A DNA stretch of 64,000 nt from positions 1,495,501-1,559,500 of the forward strand of contig NZ_CP129971.1 in NCBI RefSeq assembly GCF_030503855.1, given 5' to 3'. The position numbers and the translations under genes were made by a program. The notes under the pieces were generated by a model. It was given only the letters and a program-made list of their open reading frames with translations. It was not told the origin of the DNA and did not search any database. This stretch comes from Marivirga salinae (GTDB taxonomy: Bacteria; Bacteroidota; Bacteroidia; Cytophagales; Cyclobacteriaceae). Below are positions 53,176-62,404 of the stretch, piece after piece. The stretch's first letter is position 1; each line of letters starts with the position of its first letter.

Positions 53176-56100
53176 TGAGAAAAAGCTTTATTTTTTTTCT
53201 AGTACTATCATTGTTCTCAGGTTTAGTAAATGGCCAGAACTTTAGTGAGGTTGGTTCTACAGGGCTTCCAGCGATTGGAAATAGTCAGATAGAGTGGGCT
53301 GATTTTAATAATGATGGATTTAAAGATGTTCTAATACTCGGCACTGATAATTCTGGTGATATAGTATTTGAATTGTATTCCAATAATGGAGACGATACTT
53401 TTTCAGCTTCAGGTTTGCCAATTGGTGCTTTAAAAAATTCAAGTTTCATCATTGATGACTTTAATGATGATAATCAGCTTGATATTTTTTATACAGGGAA
53501 AGATGATTCAGAAAACATTAAAAATTATCTACTGATCAATGATGGCAGCGGATTTACTGTTTTAAATGATGTCATTGGTCAGTATTATAGAGCTAGAATT
53601 TTGGCGCTAGATGTAAATTTAGATGGCCAAGTAGATTTGGTCATCAATGGTTACAATGAAAGTAATTCAATTAAACAATCTGTATGGATTCAAGATGATT
53701 TAACTTTTACAAAAAGTGCTGATTATTCACTTCCAGATATAGCCTTAGGTAGTTTAGTGGCAGCCGATTTTAATAATGATGGTATTATTGATTTTTTAAC
53801 CTCAGGTGAAAATTCTAATGCGCAGTTCGAAACTCATATCTACTTAATCAATACAAATGGTAGCCTAACAGAAAAGATTTTTTCACCTATTTCTGATTTA
53901 TTAATTAATGAGATTAAAGCACTGGATTTTACGGGTGATGGATTGACGGATCTTATGTTTTATGGATTAGATGGCGCTTTCAATTCAATCCAAAAATGGT
54001 ATCAACAGAATGGTTCATCATATAATGAGATTAATAATGTTATTGATGTGGAATCGAGTGCATCTATCGATATGCTTGATATTGATAATGATGGGGATCA
54101 GGATTTTGCAGTAAGCGGTTTGAACAGCTCAGGAAATTATACTACTCAAATCTATGGTAATGATGGAGCAGGGAATTTCACTTTAAATGCTGAAACATTA
54201 ACAGGAGTTGCCAATGGCAGTATCCATATAGTTGATTTTAATAATGATAGTAAAAATGATTTATATGTAAGCGGATATTCTGATGTAGATCCTGATAATG
54301 CCATTATAAATTATTTATCAGAAAATTCAGTTGCTTCCACAAATTCAAGTCCGTCCATTCCAATTAATCCGACAAGCCTTATAAGTGGTAAAGAGGTGGA
54401 ATTTTCATGGGATCCGTCAACTGATGATTTGAGTGCTTCTGCTGAAATTAAATATGCTATTACTTTAGGTAGTTCCACTGGTAATTATGATCTAATGAGT
54501 CCACTCAGTCTTAATAATGGAGTAAATCCCTTAATGACTGAAGTATTCTTATCAACTCAAAATCAATTTTACCTCCAAAATTTAGATGAGGGGGAATACT
54601 TTTGGAAAGTAAGGGCTATTGATGCAGGAAGTAAGAGTTCCGCATTTTCTTCTGAAGAAAGTTTTATTATCTGCGATTCTCCCGATTTAGGTGTAGATCA
54701 ACAAATTTGCTATGATGATGTAATTAATTTATCCGCAGGAACACCTTCAGATATTATAAAATGGTATTCCAAGAATGATGGATTGCTTCAAAATGGAGGA
54801 AATGATTTTTCAATAAGCCTTCAAACTAATGATACTATCATAGTAAAAGTAGAAAAAAAACCATTGGGTTGTATAGTTTATGATACAGTAAATGTAGAAG
54901 TTATCCCACTTCCTGTAAGTAGCCTTCCAGCTGATACTTCAGCTTGCTATGGGTCAAATATTTTGCTGGAAGTATCTATAGATTTTGATGAAGTCAATTG
55001 GTATAGAAAAGATGAGGGATTGATTGAATCAAATAGCAAGTTTATTGAAATCGAATTGTTTGATAATGATACGATTATTGCAGAGCTCATCAATGATGAA
55101 GGCTGTATCGGAAAGGATACCGTATTGCTTTTTACTGATGATCTTCCTAATAAAATAGCCACTCGAAACTTTTCTTTGTGCTTTGGTGATACCTTAAGCT
55201 ATACTTTACCCAATAATTACGATTCAATCCGATGGGAATCCGATCAATTGGGCTTGATTACCTCAAATACTAATGAGATAAATTATCTTTTTAATGAGAA
55301 TGATACTTTATTAATCACCAAAGTAAATGATAAAGGATGTTCTGTTACGGATACAGTAGCAGTAACTATAAATCCTTTGCCAACTATTGGGTTACTATCA
55401 GAAAAGAGAGTCTGTGAAGGTGAAATTACTGAAATTTCTATTGATGGAACCTGGGATAGTATAGAATGGAGAAGCGCAAATAATGGATTGATTGATGTAA
55501 ATGTTAATAGCATTGAATTTCTCGTAACAGCAGATGACTCCATTTTTGTATCAGTTGAAGATTCATTTGGCTGTGTTAATTCAGATACTCTACTTCTAAT
55601 TAAAAAAGACCTTCCATTATTTGATTTAGGTAACGATACTACACTCTGCACTTTTGAAAGCATCTTATTAGAAACATCCTCAGGTTTTTCCAAGGTAGAA
55701 TGGGAATCCGTAAAGTTGGGCATTATAGAAGAAGAGGATTGGTTTCTGAATTATGAAGTTTTGCAAACGGATACGCTGATCGCTACAGCTTTTGCTTTTA
55801 ATGGTTGTACTTATACCGATTCTATAATAGTTAATGCTATTAATTTACCGCAATTTTCATTGGGCAATGATCAATCGATTTGTATTGGTGATTCAGTTAA
55901 TATAAGCTTAGATGGAAGTCCCGATAGTGTGAATTGGTATATGGACGGTGCACTTCTGGATAAGCATAATAATACCATTCAATTATTACCGAAATCTTCC
56001 ACTACCATTGTTTCTGAGTTTTTTAATAGTAATAAATGTGTAAACACAGACACTCTTTTAGTTACAATAAAAACTCTGCCTAATCTCAATCTAGCCGATA

Positions 56101-57551
56101 CCATCAATGTATGCGAAGGAGAAATGACGACTATTTCAATTGATGAAAATTTTCAATCCATTCAATGGTATTCAGAAAATGAAGGGCTTATAGCATCCGA
56201 TCAAATTGAAATTAGCATGGAAATTAAGCAGTCTGACTTGATATGGGTTGAGGTTGAAGATACTAATACTTGTTTCAATAGTGATAGCATCAGAGTAATT
56301 AAAAATGATTTACCTGAATTTTCTTTAGGTCCCGATCAACAAATTTGTGAAGGAAATATAGTTCAGTTGGAAATTGATAATCCTGCAGATTCTATCAATT
56401 GGTTTAATAATTTAGGTGAGCAGCTGTTGGATACTAGTGCTATCTTGAATTTTGAAGTCAATCAAAACCAAACTTGGTGGGCAGAACAATGGAATGCTAG
56501 TTCATGTGTCTTTAGCGATACAGTTCAGATCACTAATATCCCATTACCGGATTTTGATGCAGGCGATTCTATTTTGATCTGTGAAGAAGCAGAAGTACAA
56601 TTAAATACTGAAGGAATTAACGATAACTGGACTTTTGCATGGAGCCCAGCTGCTTTTTTATCCGATGCTTCCATTGCTAATCCTATTGCAAATCCTGAAG
56701 AAGATACATGGTTTTTCCTTGAAGTGCAGAATGCAGAAGGTTGTGTGTATACGGATTCCGTTTTTGTGGGGTTGGATCAACCGCTTATTTTAGATGCAGG
56801 TGAAGATAGAACCATTTGTTTGGATGACTTTACCGAACTAGGTGGTGCTCCCACAGCAGATGGTAGTAATTTTACCTATCAATATGAATGGAGTCCGGCT
56901 GAATCCTTGGATGACCCTAATGTCGCAAATCCAATAGCCAATCCATCAGAAACTACGACTTTTCAATTAATTGCTTGGGCAGGAAATTGTAAAGCGGATA
57001 CTGCTGAGGTTACAGTTAGTGTTCAATTTCCTCCTGAAATTACGCTAACGGCTGATACCACTATAGGCGCAGGAGATGCCATTCAAGTACTAGCTTCTGG
57101 AGGAAGTTTTTACCAATGGAAACCTGAAAGAGGCTTGTCGGATGCTACTATTGCCAACCCAATTGCGAGTCCTTCTCGCACCACTAGTTATACAGTGGAG
57201 GTATTGGACTCCTTAGGTTGTATTTCTGAAAAAGAGATGACCATATTCGTAGAGAATCAGCTCTTTATTCCCAATCTTTTCACGCCAAATAACGATGGTC
57301 AAAATGATTTTTTTAAAGTTTATGGTGCAGGTATAAAACAAATTGAATTCAAGGTATTCACCAGAGGAGGTAAATTATTGTACAGTACCAACTCAGTGGA
57401 GGAAGCCTATGGAGAAGGCTGGGATGGAAAATATAACGGAAATCCAGTGGAATCCGGAGTTTATGTCTGGAGCATAAAAGGTGAATATTTTGATGAGCGT
57501 CCTTTAAGCTTTAATGGGCAGCAATCAGGGGTAATTAATTTAATGAGATAG
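53175..57551 (+). CDS. FG-GAP repeat protein with gliding-type C-terminal sorting domain
   Basis: 1458 residues. A signal peptide (MRKSFIFFLVLSLFSGLVNG) precedes FG-GAP/VCBS repeats to about residue 380 (WADFNNDGFKDVLILG, VAADFNNDGIIDFLTSGEN, LDFTGDGLTDLMFYG, calcium-binding D-x-N-x-D loops). A FnIII module lies at 390-495. A long run of short Ig-like units with CEG, DSI and WYS...G motifs leads to two AFLSDASIANPIANP-type modules. The C-terminus from about residue 1355 (LFIPNLFTPNNDGQNDFFKV...GWDGKYNGNPVESGVYVWSIKG) is the type B T9SS / gliding-motility-associated domain. Start ATG overlaps the TAA of the adhesin gene. Type B clients usually pair with a PorP/SprF protein, which is the next gene. 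Confidence 0.9.
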   Translation: MRKSFIFFLVLSLFSGLVNGQNFSEVGSTGLPAIGNSQIEWADFNNDGFKDVLILGTDNSGDIVFELYSNNGDDTFSASGLPIGALKNSSFIIDDFNDDNQLDIFYTGKDDSENIKNYLLINDGSGFTVLNDVIGQYYRARILALDVNLDGQVDLVINGYNESNSIKQSVWIQDDLTFTKSADYSLPDIALGSLVAADFNNDGIIDFLTSGENSNAQFETHIYLINTNGSLTEKIFSPISDLLINEIKALDFTGDGLTDLMFYGLDGAFNSIQKWYQQNGSSYNEINNVIDVESSASIDMLDIDNDGDQDFAVSGLNSSGNYTTQIYGNDGAGNFTLNAETLTGVANGSIHIVDFNNDSKNDLYVSGYSDVDPDNAIINYLSENSVASTNSSPSIPINPTSLISGKEVEFSWDPSTDDLSASAEIKYAITLGSSTGNYDLMSPLSLNNGVNPLMTEVFLSTQNQFYLQNLDEGEYFWKVRAIDAGSKSSAFSSEESFIICDSPDLGVDQQICYDDVINLSAGTPSDIIKWYSKNDGLLQNGGNDFSISLQTNDTIIVKVEKKPLGCIVYDTVNVEVIPLPVSSLPADTSACYGSNILLEVSIDFDEVNWYRKDEGLIESNSKFIEIELFDNDTIIAELINDEGCIGKDTVLLFTDDLPNKIATRNFSLCFGDTLSYTLPNNYDSIRWESDQLGLITSNTNEINYLFNENDTLLITKVNDKGCSVTDTVAVTINPLPTIGLLSEKRVCEGEITEISIDGTWDSIEWRSANNGLIDVNVNSIEFLVTADDSIFVSVEDSFGCVNSDTLLLIKKDLPLFDLGNDTTLCTFESILLETSSGFSKVEWESVKLGIIEEEDWFLNYEVLQTDTLIATAFAFNGCTYTDSIIVNAINLPQFSLGNDQSICIGDSVNISLDGSPDSVNWYMDGALLDKHNNTIQLLPKSSTTIVSEFFNSNKCVNTDTLLVTIKTLPNLNLADTINVCEGEMTTISIDENFQSIQWYSENEGLIASDQIEISMEIKQSDLIWVEVEDTNTCFNSDSIRVIKNDLPEFSLGPDQQICEGNIVQLEIDNPADSINWFNNLGEQLLDTSAILNFEVNQNQTWWAEQWNASSCVFSDTVQITNIPLPDFDAGDSILICEEAEVQLNTEGINDNWTFAWSPAAFLSDASIANPIANPEEDTWFFLEVQNAEGCVYTDSVFVGLDQPLILDAGEDRTICLDDFTELGGAPTADGSNFTYQYEWSPAESLDDPNVANPIANPSETTTFQLIAWAGNCKADTAEVTVSVQFPPEITLTADTTIGAGDAIQVLASGGSFYQWKPERGLSDATIANPIASPSRTTSYTVEVLDSLGCISEKEMTIFVENQLFIPNLFTPNNDGQNDFFKVYGAGIKQIEFKVFTRGGKLLYSTNSVEEAYGEGWDGKYNGNPVESGVYVWSIKGEYFDERPLSFNGQQSGVINLMR

Positions 57552-57554
57552 CGG

Positions 57555-59069
57555 ATGGAGAAAATTTACGAAAAGAATCTTATTTATTTAGAGAATTTCT
57601 TGAGCAATTGCTTTTCCAAAGTAGCTGGATTAGTACTGATTTTTTGTGCTTTAATGAGCACCTCACTTTATGCTCAAAACACACAATTTTCCAATTATGG
57701 CTTTGGTGAAATCGCATTGAATCCTGCTGCTTCGGCTTCAAAAAATTTAATTGGAGCCAATGCCCTTTACAGAATTCAGCGCTATAACAATGGTATGAGC
57801 ATTAATAGTACCCAACTGCAATTTCAATATGCGCTTATAAATCAAACAGCAGGAAAGCGGTGGGGAGGATTTAGTTTGGTGGCCCAAAGTGATAAAGTTT
57901 CAGAGGGCATTCCATACACCTTTTATAGCATAAAGCCAGGTTTTGCCTATAATTTGGAGATAATCCCTAACAATTTTTTAGCAATGGGAGTGGAGCTGAG
58001 TGCCAATCAATCAGGTTTTAATGCTGCAAATTTTACAACCGGAAGCCAATGGATGAACAATCAGGGCTTTGATGAAACCGCAGCTTTGGGAGAAGAATTC
58101 CAAAGACAACAGTTGACTTATTTTTCTGCTGCGACTGGCTTGATGTGGTATGATCAAGATGGAGAAGGTTATCGAAGAAATTATTTAGGAATCTCAGTTT
58201 TTAATCTCAATCAACCGGCTCGTAGTTTTATTAGTGAAGATGATCAAATCCCACTTCATTATACAGCTTTAGGTGGGTATCAATTTTTCAAATTAAACCG
58301 CCATGCTTTTTATGCAGAAGCTATTGGGACTAAAAGTTTGAATGATATATTTTGGGGAGCAGGACCAAGATGGTCGTACCGATTTGAGGATACCAGTCCA
58401 TTTGATCCTTTTACAGCTGGTGAATTGGATATTTTTGCCCGATATTTTTCAGGAGACCGCATCAGTTTGGGCACTCAAATAGCCCAAAGAAATTTTTCAG
58501 TTGGCTTTGCAGTGGATTTACATTTGGAAAACGAAACTCAGATGGCTTCCACTGAATTTTCAGTGAGCATTTTTAAGCGATTGCCCATCACAAAAGAAGA
58601 AGAACTTCCGGATGATGAGTATGAGATTGGTAGTGCTAGGGATTTTGAAGAGGATAATTTTCAAGATCAGCCGGTAAAGGTCATCGAAAAGGAATATAAA
58701 ACTTCAGTTAGCCGAGATTTCTCATTCGAACTCAGAAAAAACTTCAATTATGGGTTTAATGAAACCAATTTGAATGATGAAGCCAAATCCTATTTGGATG
58801 ATATAGCCGTAATGATGGAGGCTAATCCCGCTTTAAAATTAAGAGTGACCGGTCATACGGATAATATTGGAACAGAAGAAGCCAATCAGAAAATTTCAGA
58901 AGAGCGTGCAAAAGGAGTTCAGGATTATCTGGAAAGTATTGGAATAGCTCCTGAAAGACTAAGCTATGATGGAAAAGGAGCCACTGAACCTTTGGCGAAA
59001 AATAATAATGAAGAAAGTAGAGCGAAAAACAGAAGGGTAGAATTCCTGATTTATGCTACTAAAGATTAA
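57555..59069 (+). CDS. PorP/SprF outer-membrane protein fused to an OmpA domain
   Basis: 504 residues. After a signal anchor (residues about 18-42), the PorP/SprF barrel runs to about residue 345, with typical TQFSNYGFGEIALNPAASAS and YNNGMSINSTQLQFQYAL. From about residue 385 an OmpA-like peptidoglycan-binding domain follows: LRVTGHTDNIGTEEANQKISEERAKGVQDYL and KGATEPLAKNNNEESRAKNRRVEF. PorP/SprF proteins hold type B clients at the surface; the fused OmpA domain would fix this one to peptidoglycan. It starts 3 bp after the FG-GAP gene and overlaps the next gene by 17 bp. Confidence 0.88.
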   Translation: MEKIYEKNLIYLENFLSNCFSKVAGLVLIFCALMSTSLYAQNTQFSNYGFGEIALNPAASASKNLIGANALYRIQRYNNGMSINSTQLQFQYALINQTAGKRWGGFSLVAQSDKVSEGIPYTFYSIKPGFAYNLEIIPNNFLAMGVELSANQSGFNAANFTTGSQWMNNQGFDETAALGEEFQRQQLTYFSAATGLMWYDQDGEGYRRNYLGISVFNLNQPARSFISEDDQIPLHYTALGGYQFFKLNRHAFYAEAIGTKSLNDIFWGAGPRWSYRFEDTSPFDPFTAGELDIFARYFSGDRISLGTQIAQRNFSVGFAVDLHLENETQMASTEFSVSIFKRLPITKEEELPDDEYEIGSARDFEEDNFQDQPVKVIEKEYKTSVSRDFSFELRKNFNYGFNETNLNDEAKSYLDDIAVMMEANPALKLRVTGHTDNIGTEEANQKISEERAKGVQDYLESIGIAPERLSYDGKGATEPLAKNNNEESRAKNRRVEFLIYATKD

Positions 59070-60777
59070 ATACTATATCGTCTTTTTATTTGTTGCCTTT
59101 TCTGTTTTTGAATTGAATGGGCAAGATTTATCTCAAATTGGAAAAGGAGATGCCATAAAGGTAAATGGAGGGATTTCTGTTTCTCAATTGTTCAATAGCT
59201 CCTTTGGAGGAGAACAAAGACGTGATCCTTACAATTATTATCTCAATGGGAATTTGAATTTTTCCATTTATGGTTTAAGCGTACCTCTGACTTTTAATTT
59301 CTCCAACCAACAATTTGGTTTCCAACAGCCCTTTAATCAATATGGGGTAAGCCCAACCTACAAATGGATGACCCTGCATGCCGGCTATACCAGTATGAGT
59401 TTTAGTCCTTATACCTTAAGTGGTCATTTATTTTTGGGTGGGGGAATAGAATTGAGGCCCGATGGCCCTTGGAGTGTGAGTGCTATGGCAGGGAGGTTAC
59501 AAAAGCCCATTGCAGCAGATACCGCTGCAGGGAACGATCCTATGTATCAACGTTTTGGCTATGGAACCAATGTGGGCTATAATGGCGATGGCTATCAACT
59601 GGATTTAATTTTATTTAAATCTAAAGATGATCCTAATTCCATTGATTTTGTGCCAGAAGATTCGGACGTATTGCCTGAAGAAAATATGGTGGTTGGTTTA
59701 AACGGAAGTACCACGCTTTTTAGTCGCTTTTCATTATCCTTTGAATATGCACAATCTGCTTTAAGCCGAAATGTAGAATCAGAAGCCAGCAATCGGGAAA
59801 TATTTGCCCCTTTTCCGAGCAGCAACGGTTTATTTAGACATCGTTTGTCCACTTCCTACTATCATGCTTTAAAATCTAATCTGAATTATGGTGGAAAGGG
59901 ATATACAATCGGAATAGGATACGAAAGGGTAGATCCTGAATATAAAACCCATGGAGCCTATTATTTTAATAGCGATTTGGAGAATATAACGGTCAACGGA
60001 GCGACCCAATTGTTTGACAATAAAGTAAGCATTAGCACTAATGTTGGCTTGCAAAGGGATAATTTGAATGATCAAAAAATGAATCAAATGACCCGTTGGG
60101 TAGGGGCGGTAAACCTGAATTATACGGCTTCTGATAAGTTGAACTTGAGTTCGAGTTATTCCAATTTCCAGACCTATACTAATATCCGTTCACAGTTTGA
60201 GGATATCAATAATCCCAATCCATTGGTGCAACCCACTGATACTTTGAATTTCACGCAAATTTCTCAAAATATTAGTTTCAATACGAATTATATTTTAAAA
60301 TCAACAGAAAAAAAATCGGCTTCTTTAACGGCTAATTTATCTGCACAGCAAACGGCTGATGAGCAAGGGGGAGCAGAGCAAAATTCCAGTTCTATGTTTT
60401 ATAACGGTAATCTTGGCTATGTGAATCAATGGAAACCGCTGGAGCTTAATGTTTCAGCTTCCCTAAATGTAAGTCTGCAAGAATCCAACAATATGCAAAA
60501 CCTAACAGCTGGACCTGTTATATCGGCAAGTAAATCCTTATTCGAAAAGCAGCTGAGAGTAAGTCTGTCTTCTGCCATAAACAATAGTTATAGCAATAGC
60601 CAATTACAAAATACCATTCTCAATTGCCGCCTAAGCGCAACTTACAGCTTGAAGGAGAAACATAATTTCAGTTTTACTAATGCCTTTATCAATAGAAAAA
60701 CTTTAAGAAATGAAGTGTCTGGAAGTACGATTAGGGCAGAATATAATGGGACATTGACTTATAGCTATCAGTTTTGA
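59053..60777 (+). CDS. Outer-membrane beta-barrel-like protein
   Basis: 574 residues with a signal peptide (MLLKIKYYIVFLFVAFSVF). The mature part has strong alternating strands typical of a large barrel (YNYYLNGNLNFSIYGLSVPLTFNFSNQQFGF, KLNLSSSYSNFQTYTNI, RLSATYSLKEKHNFSFTNAF) and ends in an aromatic, SYQF, the usual barrel signature. No named family recognised. Last gene of the operon, overlapping the PorP/SprF gene by 17 bp. A 227-bp fragment of it occurs in the island at 30146-30372. Confidence 0.75.
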   Translation: MLLKIKYYIVFLFVAFSVFELNGQDLSQIGKGDAIKVNGGISVSQLFNSSFGGEQRRDPYNYYLNGNLNFSIYGLSVPLTFNFSNQQFGFQQPFNQYGVSPTYKWMTLHAGYTSMSFSPYTLSGHLFLGGGIELRPDGPWSVSAMAGRLQKPIAADTAAGNDPMYQRFGYGTNVGYNGDGYQLDLILFKSKDDPNSIDFVPEDSDVLPEENMVVGLNGSTTLFSRFSLSFEYAQSALSRNVESEASNREIFAPFPSSNGLFRHRLSTSYYHALKSNLNYGGKGYTIGIGYERVDPEYKTHGAYYFNSDLENITVNGATQLFDNKVSISTNVGLQRDNLNDQKMNQMTRWVGAVNLNYTASDKLNLSSSYSNFQTYTNIRSQFEDINNPNPLVQPTDTLNFTQISQNISFNTNYILKSTEKKSASLTANLSAQQTADEQGGAEQNSSSMFYNGNLGYVNQWKPLELNVSASLNVSLQESNNMQNLTAGPVISASKSLFEKQLRVSLSSAINNSYSNSQLQNTILNCRLSATYSLKEKHNFSFTNAFINRKTLRNEVSGSTIRAEYNGTLTYSYQF

Positions 60778-60790
60778 GTTGGTACGAGCG

Positions 60791-60850
60791 GTACGAGCTA
60801 AGAAGCTCGCACCAGCTCTCCAGTGCTAGCGCGAGCTTCTTAGCTCGTGC
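60791..60850. repeat. REPIN-like inverted repeat upstream of the RAYT
   Basis: GTACGAGCTAAGAAGCTCGC (60791-60810) and GCGAGCTTCTTAGCTCGTGC (60831-60850) are inverted copies around a 20-nt centre. A variant single copy follows the RAYT gene at 61579. Confidence 0.8.
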
Positions 60851-60907
60851 TATTAATAAAAAGCTCCCCAGCTCCTGCCTCGTGCTAATGTTTAAAAAAG
60901 CCACCAA

Positions 60908-61453
60908 ATGAGCAGAAAGTACAAATTTTTAAATAAGGAAGGAATATACTTTGTGAGTTTTGCAACAGTCTACTGGATAGATGTTTTTATTAGAGAAACT
61001 TATTTTAGAGAAGTAATTGAAAGCTTGAAGCATTGTCAAAAAGAGAAAGGAATGGAGATATTTGCTTACTGTATTATGACAAATCACATTCACTTAATTT
61101 TTAGAGCAAAAGAGCATAATCCTGGAGACGTATTAAAATCATTTAAACAGTTTACCTCTAATAAGTTGCAAAGTGTAATATCGGAAAATGTAAAAGAAAG
61201 TAGGAGAAATTGGCTCTTGTGGATAATGGAAAAGGCAGCTAGCAAGAATTCAAATGCGAAAAAAAGACAATTCTGGCAGCAGCATAACCATCCCATTGAA
61301 TTGTGGAGTCCAGATGTATTGGATCAAAAATTAGAATATACGCATAATAATCCTGTGAAAGCGGGATTTGTAAGGGAGCCACAGGATTGGAAATACAGCA
61401 GTGCAATAGATTATTGTGGAGGGAAAGGGTTGTTGGATATTTCGTTTCTTTGA
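60908..61453 (+). CDS. REP-associated tyrosine transposase (RAYT)
   Basis: 181-residue IS200-like HUH single-strand transposase. The family blocks are GIYFVSFATVYWIDVF near the start, YCIMTNHIHLIFR with the HxH metal motif, FKQFTSN, and LEYTHNNPVKAGFVREPQDWKYSSA with the catalytic Tyr and the NNPVKAG signature. It has single-copy-gene features (one ORF, no element ends) and sits among REP-like hairpins, as expected for a RAYT rather than a true insertion sequence. Confidence 0.9.
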   Translation: MSRKYKFLNKEGIYFVSFATVYWIDVFIRETYFREVIESLKHCQKEKGMEIFAYCIMTNHIHLIFRAKEHNPGDVLKSFKQFTSNKLQSVISENVKESRRNWLLWIMEKAASKNSNAKKRQFWQQHNHPIELWSPDVLDQKLEYTHNNPVKAGFVREPQDWKYSSAIDYCGGKGLLDISFL

Positions 61454-61578
61454 GTAAAGGAGTTCTAACAATGCAAAATACAAATGCTAATCAGTAAAAT
61501 TTAAGTGATTAGATATTCATATATTGGCCATTTGTAAGAGGTGTATTGAATATTGAATCTTTGAGCTAAAATGGTATG

Positions 61579-61598
61579 GTACGAGCTTGGAAGCTTGC
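61579..61598. repeat. Single REP-like repeat downstream of the RAYT
   Basis: GTACGAGCTTGGAAGCTTGC is a 20-bp variant of the 60791 repeat with a partly self-complementary middle (AGCTT...AAGCT). Confidence 0.6.
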
Positions 61599-61648
61599 CA
61601 GCGAGGATTTAGTTAAAGTAATTGAAGAGAGCAATTAAAAACAATAGT

Positions 61649-62089
61649 ATGGAGAAATTTTGGTATTGGAGGATTTATTATAGATTTCTCCCGTTAGGGT
61701 TAATAATATTATTAGCTGGTGTTATACTTTTCAGTGAAAAGACTAAAAAATTAAGCCAAGCAAAAGGTTATTTTAGCTTTTATGAAAAGCATAACGAATA
61801 TGTGAAAAATTGTGATTGTAGAATGAATAAACTAAAGTTTTTTTTAACGGATGAAACAGATCCATACTACATTAGAAACCCTAAAAAGATAAAAAAAATT
61901 CAAAATAGTGATATTAAAAAAGGGCAATTGGTTCAAATTTTTCATAAGAACAGAAGGATTAAACAATTAATAGTTAATGAAGAAAACGTTTTCAGTAGAG
62001 ATATAATATTCCCTTTACTACTTATAATATTTGGTGTAATGACTATTTTGATATGTGCATTTTACATATTTAAAAGAGCAAAAATTTAA
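61649..62089 (+). CDS. Hypothetical two-helix membrane protein
   Basis: 146 residues from ATG 61649 (MEKFWYWRIYYRFL). One helix at about 12-29 (LPLGLIILLAGVILFSEK) and a second near the end (IIFPLLLIIFGVMTILICAFYIF) enclose a basic, Cys/Lys-rich soluble part (NCDCRMNKLKFFL, KKIKKIQNSDIKKGQ). No family recognised. Stands alone downstream of the RAYT. Confidence 0.6.
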   Translation: MEKFWYWRIYYRFLPLGLIILLAGVILFSEKTKKLSQAKGYFSFYEKHNEYVKNCDCRMNKLKFFLTDETDPYYIRNPKKIKKIQNSDIKKGQLVQIFHKNRRIKQLIVNEENVFSRDIIFPLLLIIFGVMTILICAFYIFKRAKI

Positions 62090-62404
62090 TTAAATTACTG
62101 ATATAACATATTTTTAAATAGTTTCAATTCTCTTATTTTATATTGAAATTCTTTTGAACTTAGAAAATAATGAAAACTATTTTGTTGTGGTGATACTTTT
62201 TTTTACCACCCTCACTCAATCCATTGATTAACAAATAAATGCAGCAAGCGAGTAAGAAAATGGCTTCCGAGCTCGCTCTAGCTGGTGAGTAATATAATTT
62301 CAATTATTTCCTATGTGCCCTTCGCGTAAATCTTAGAGAAACTTCGTGGTAAAAAAACAGCCTATAGCTGTCCTTTTGTTTTCTTTTGCCTCTGTGGTTT
62401 AATA
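62090..62404. other. 315-bp gap after the small membrane protein
   Basis: Contains a GAGCTCGCTCTAGCTGG stretch near 62270 related to the RAYT-linked repeats and a small hairpin ACAGC-ctata-GCTGT (62357-62371) that could end the hydrolase-OsmC transcript on the minus strand. No ORF. Confidence 0.4.
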
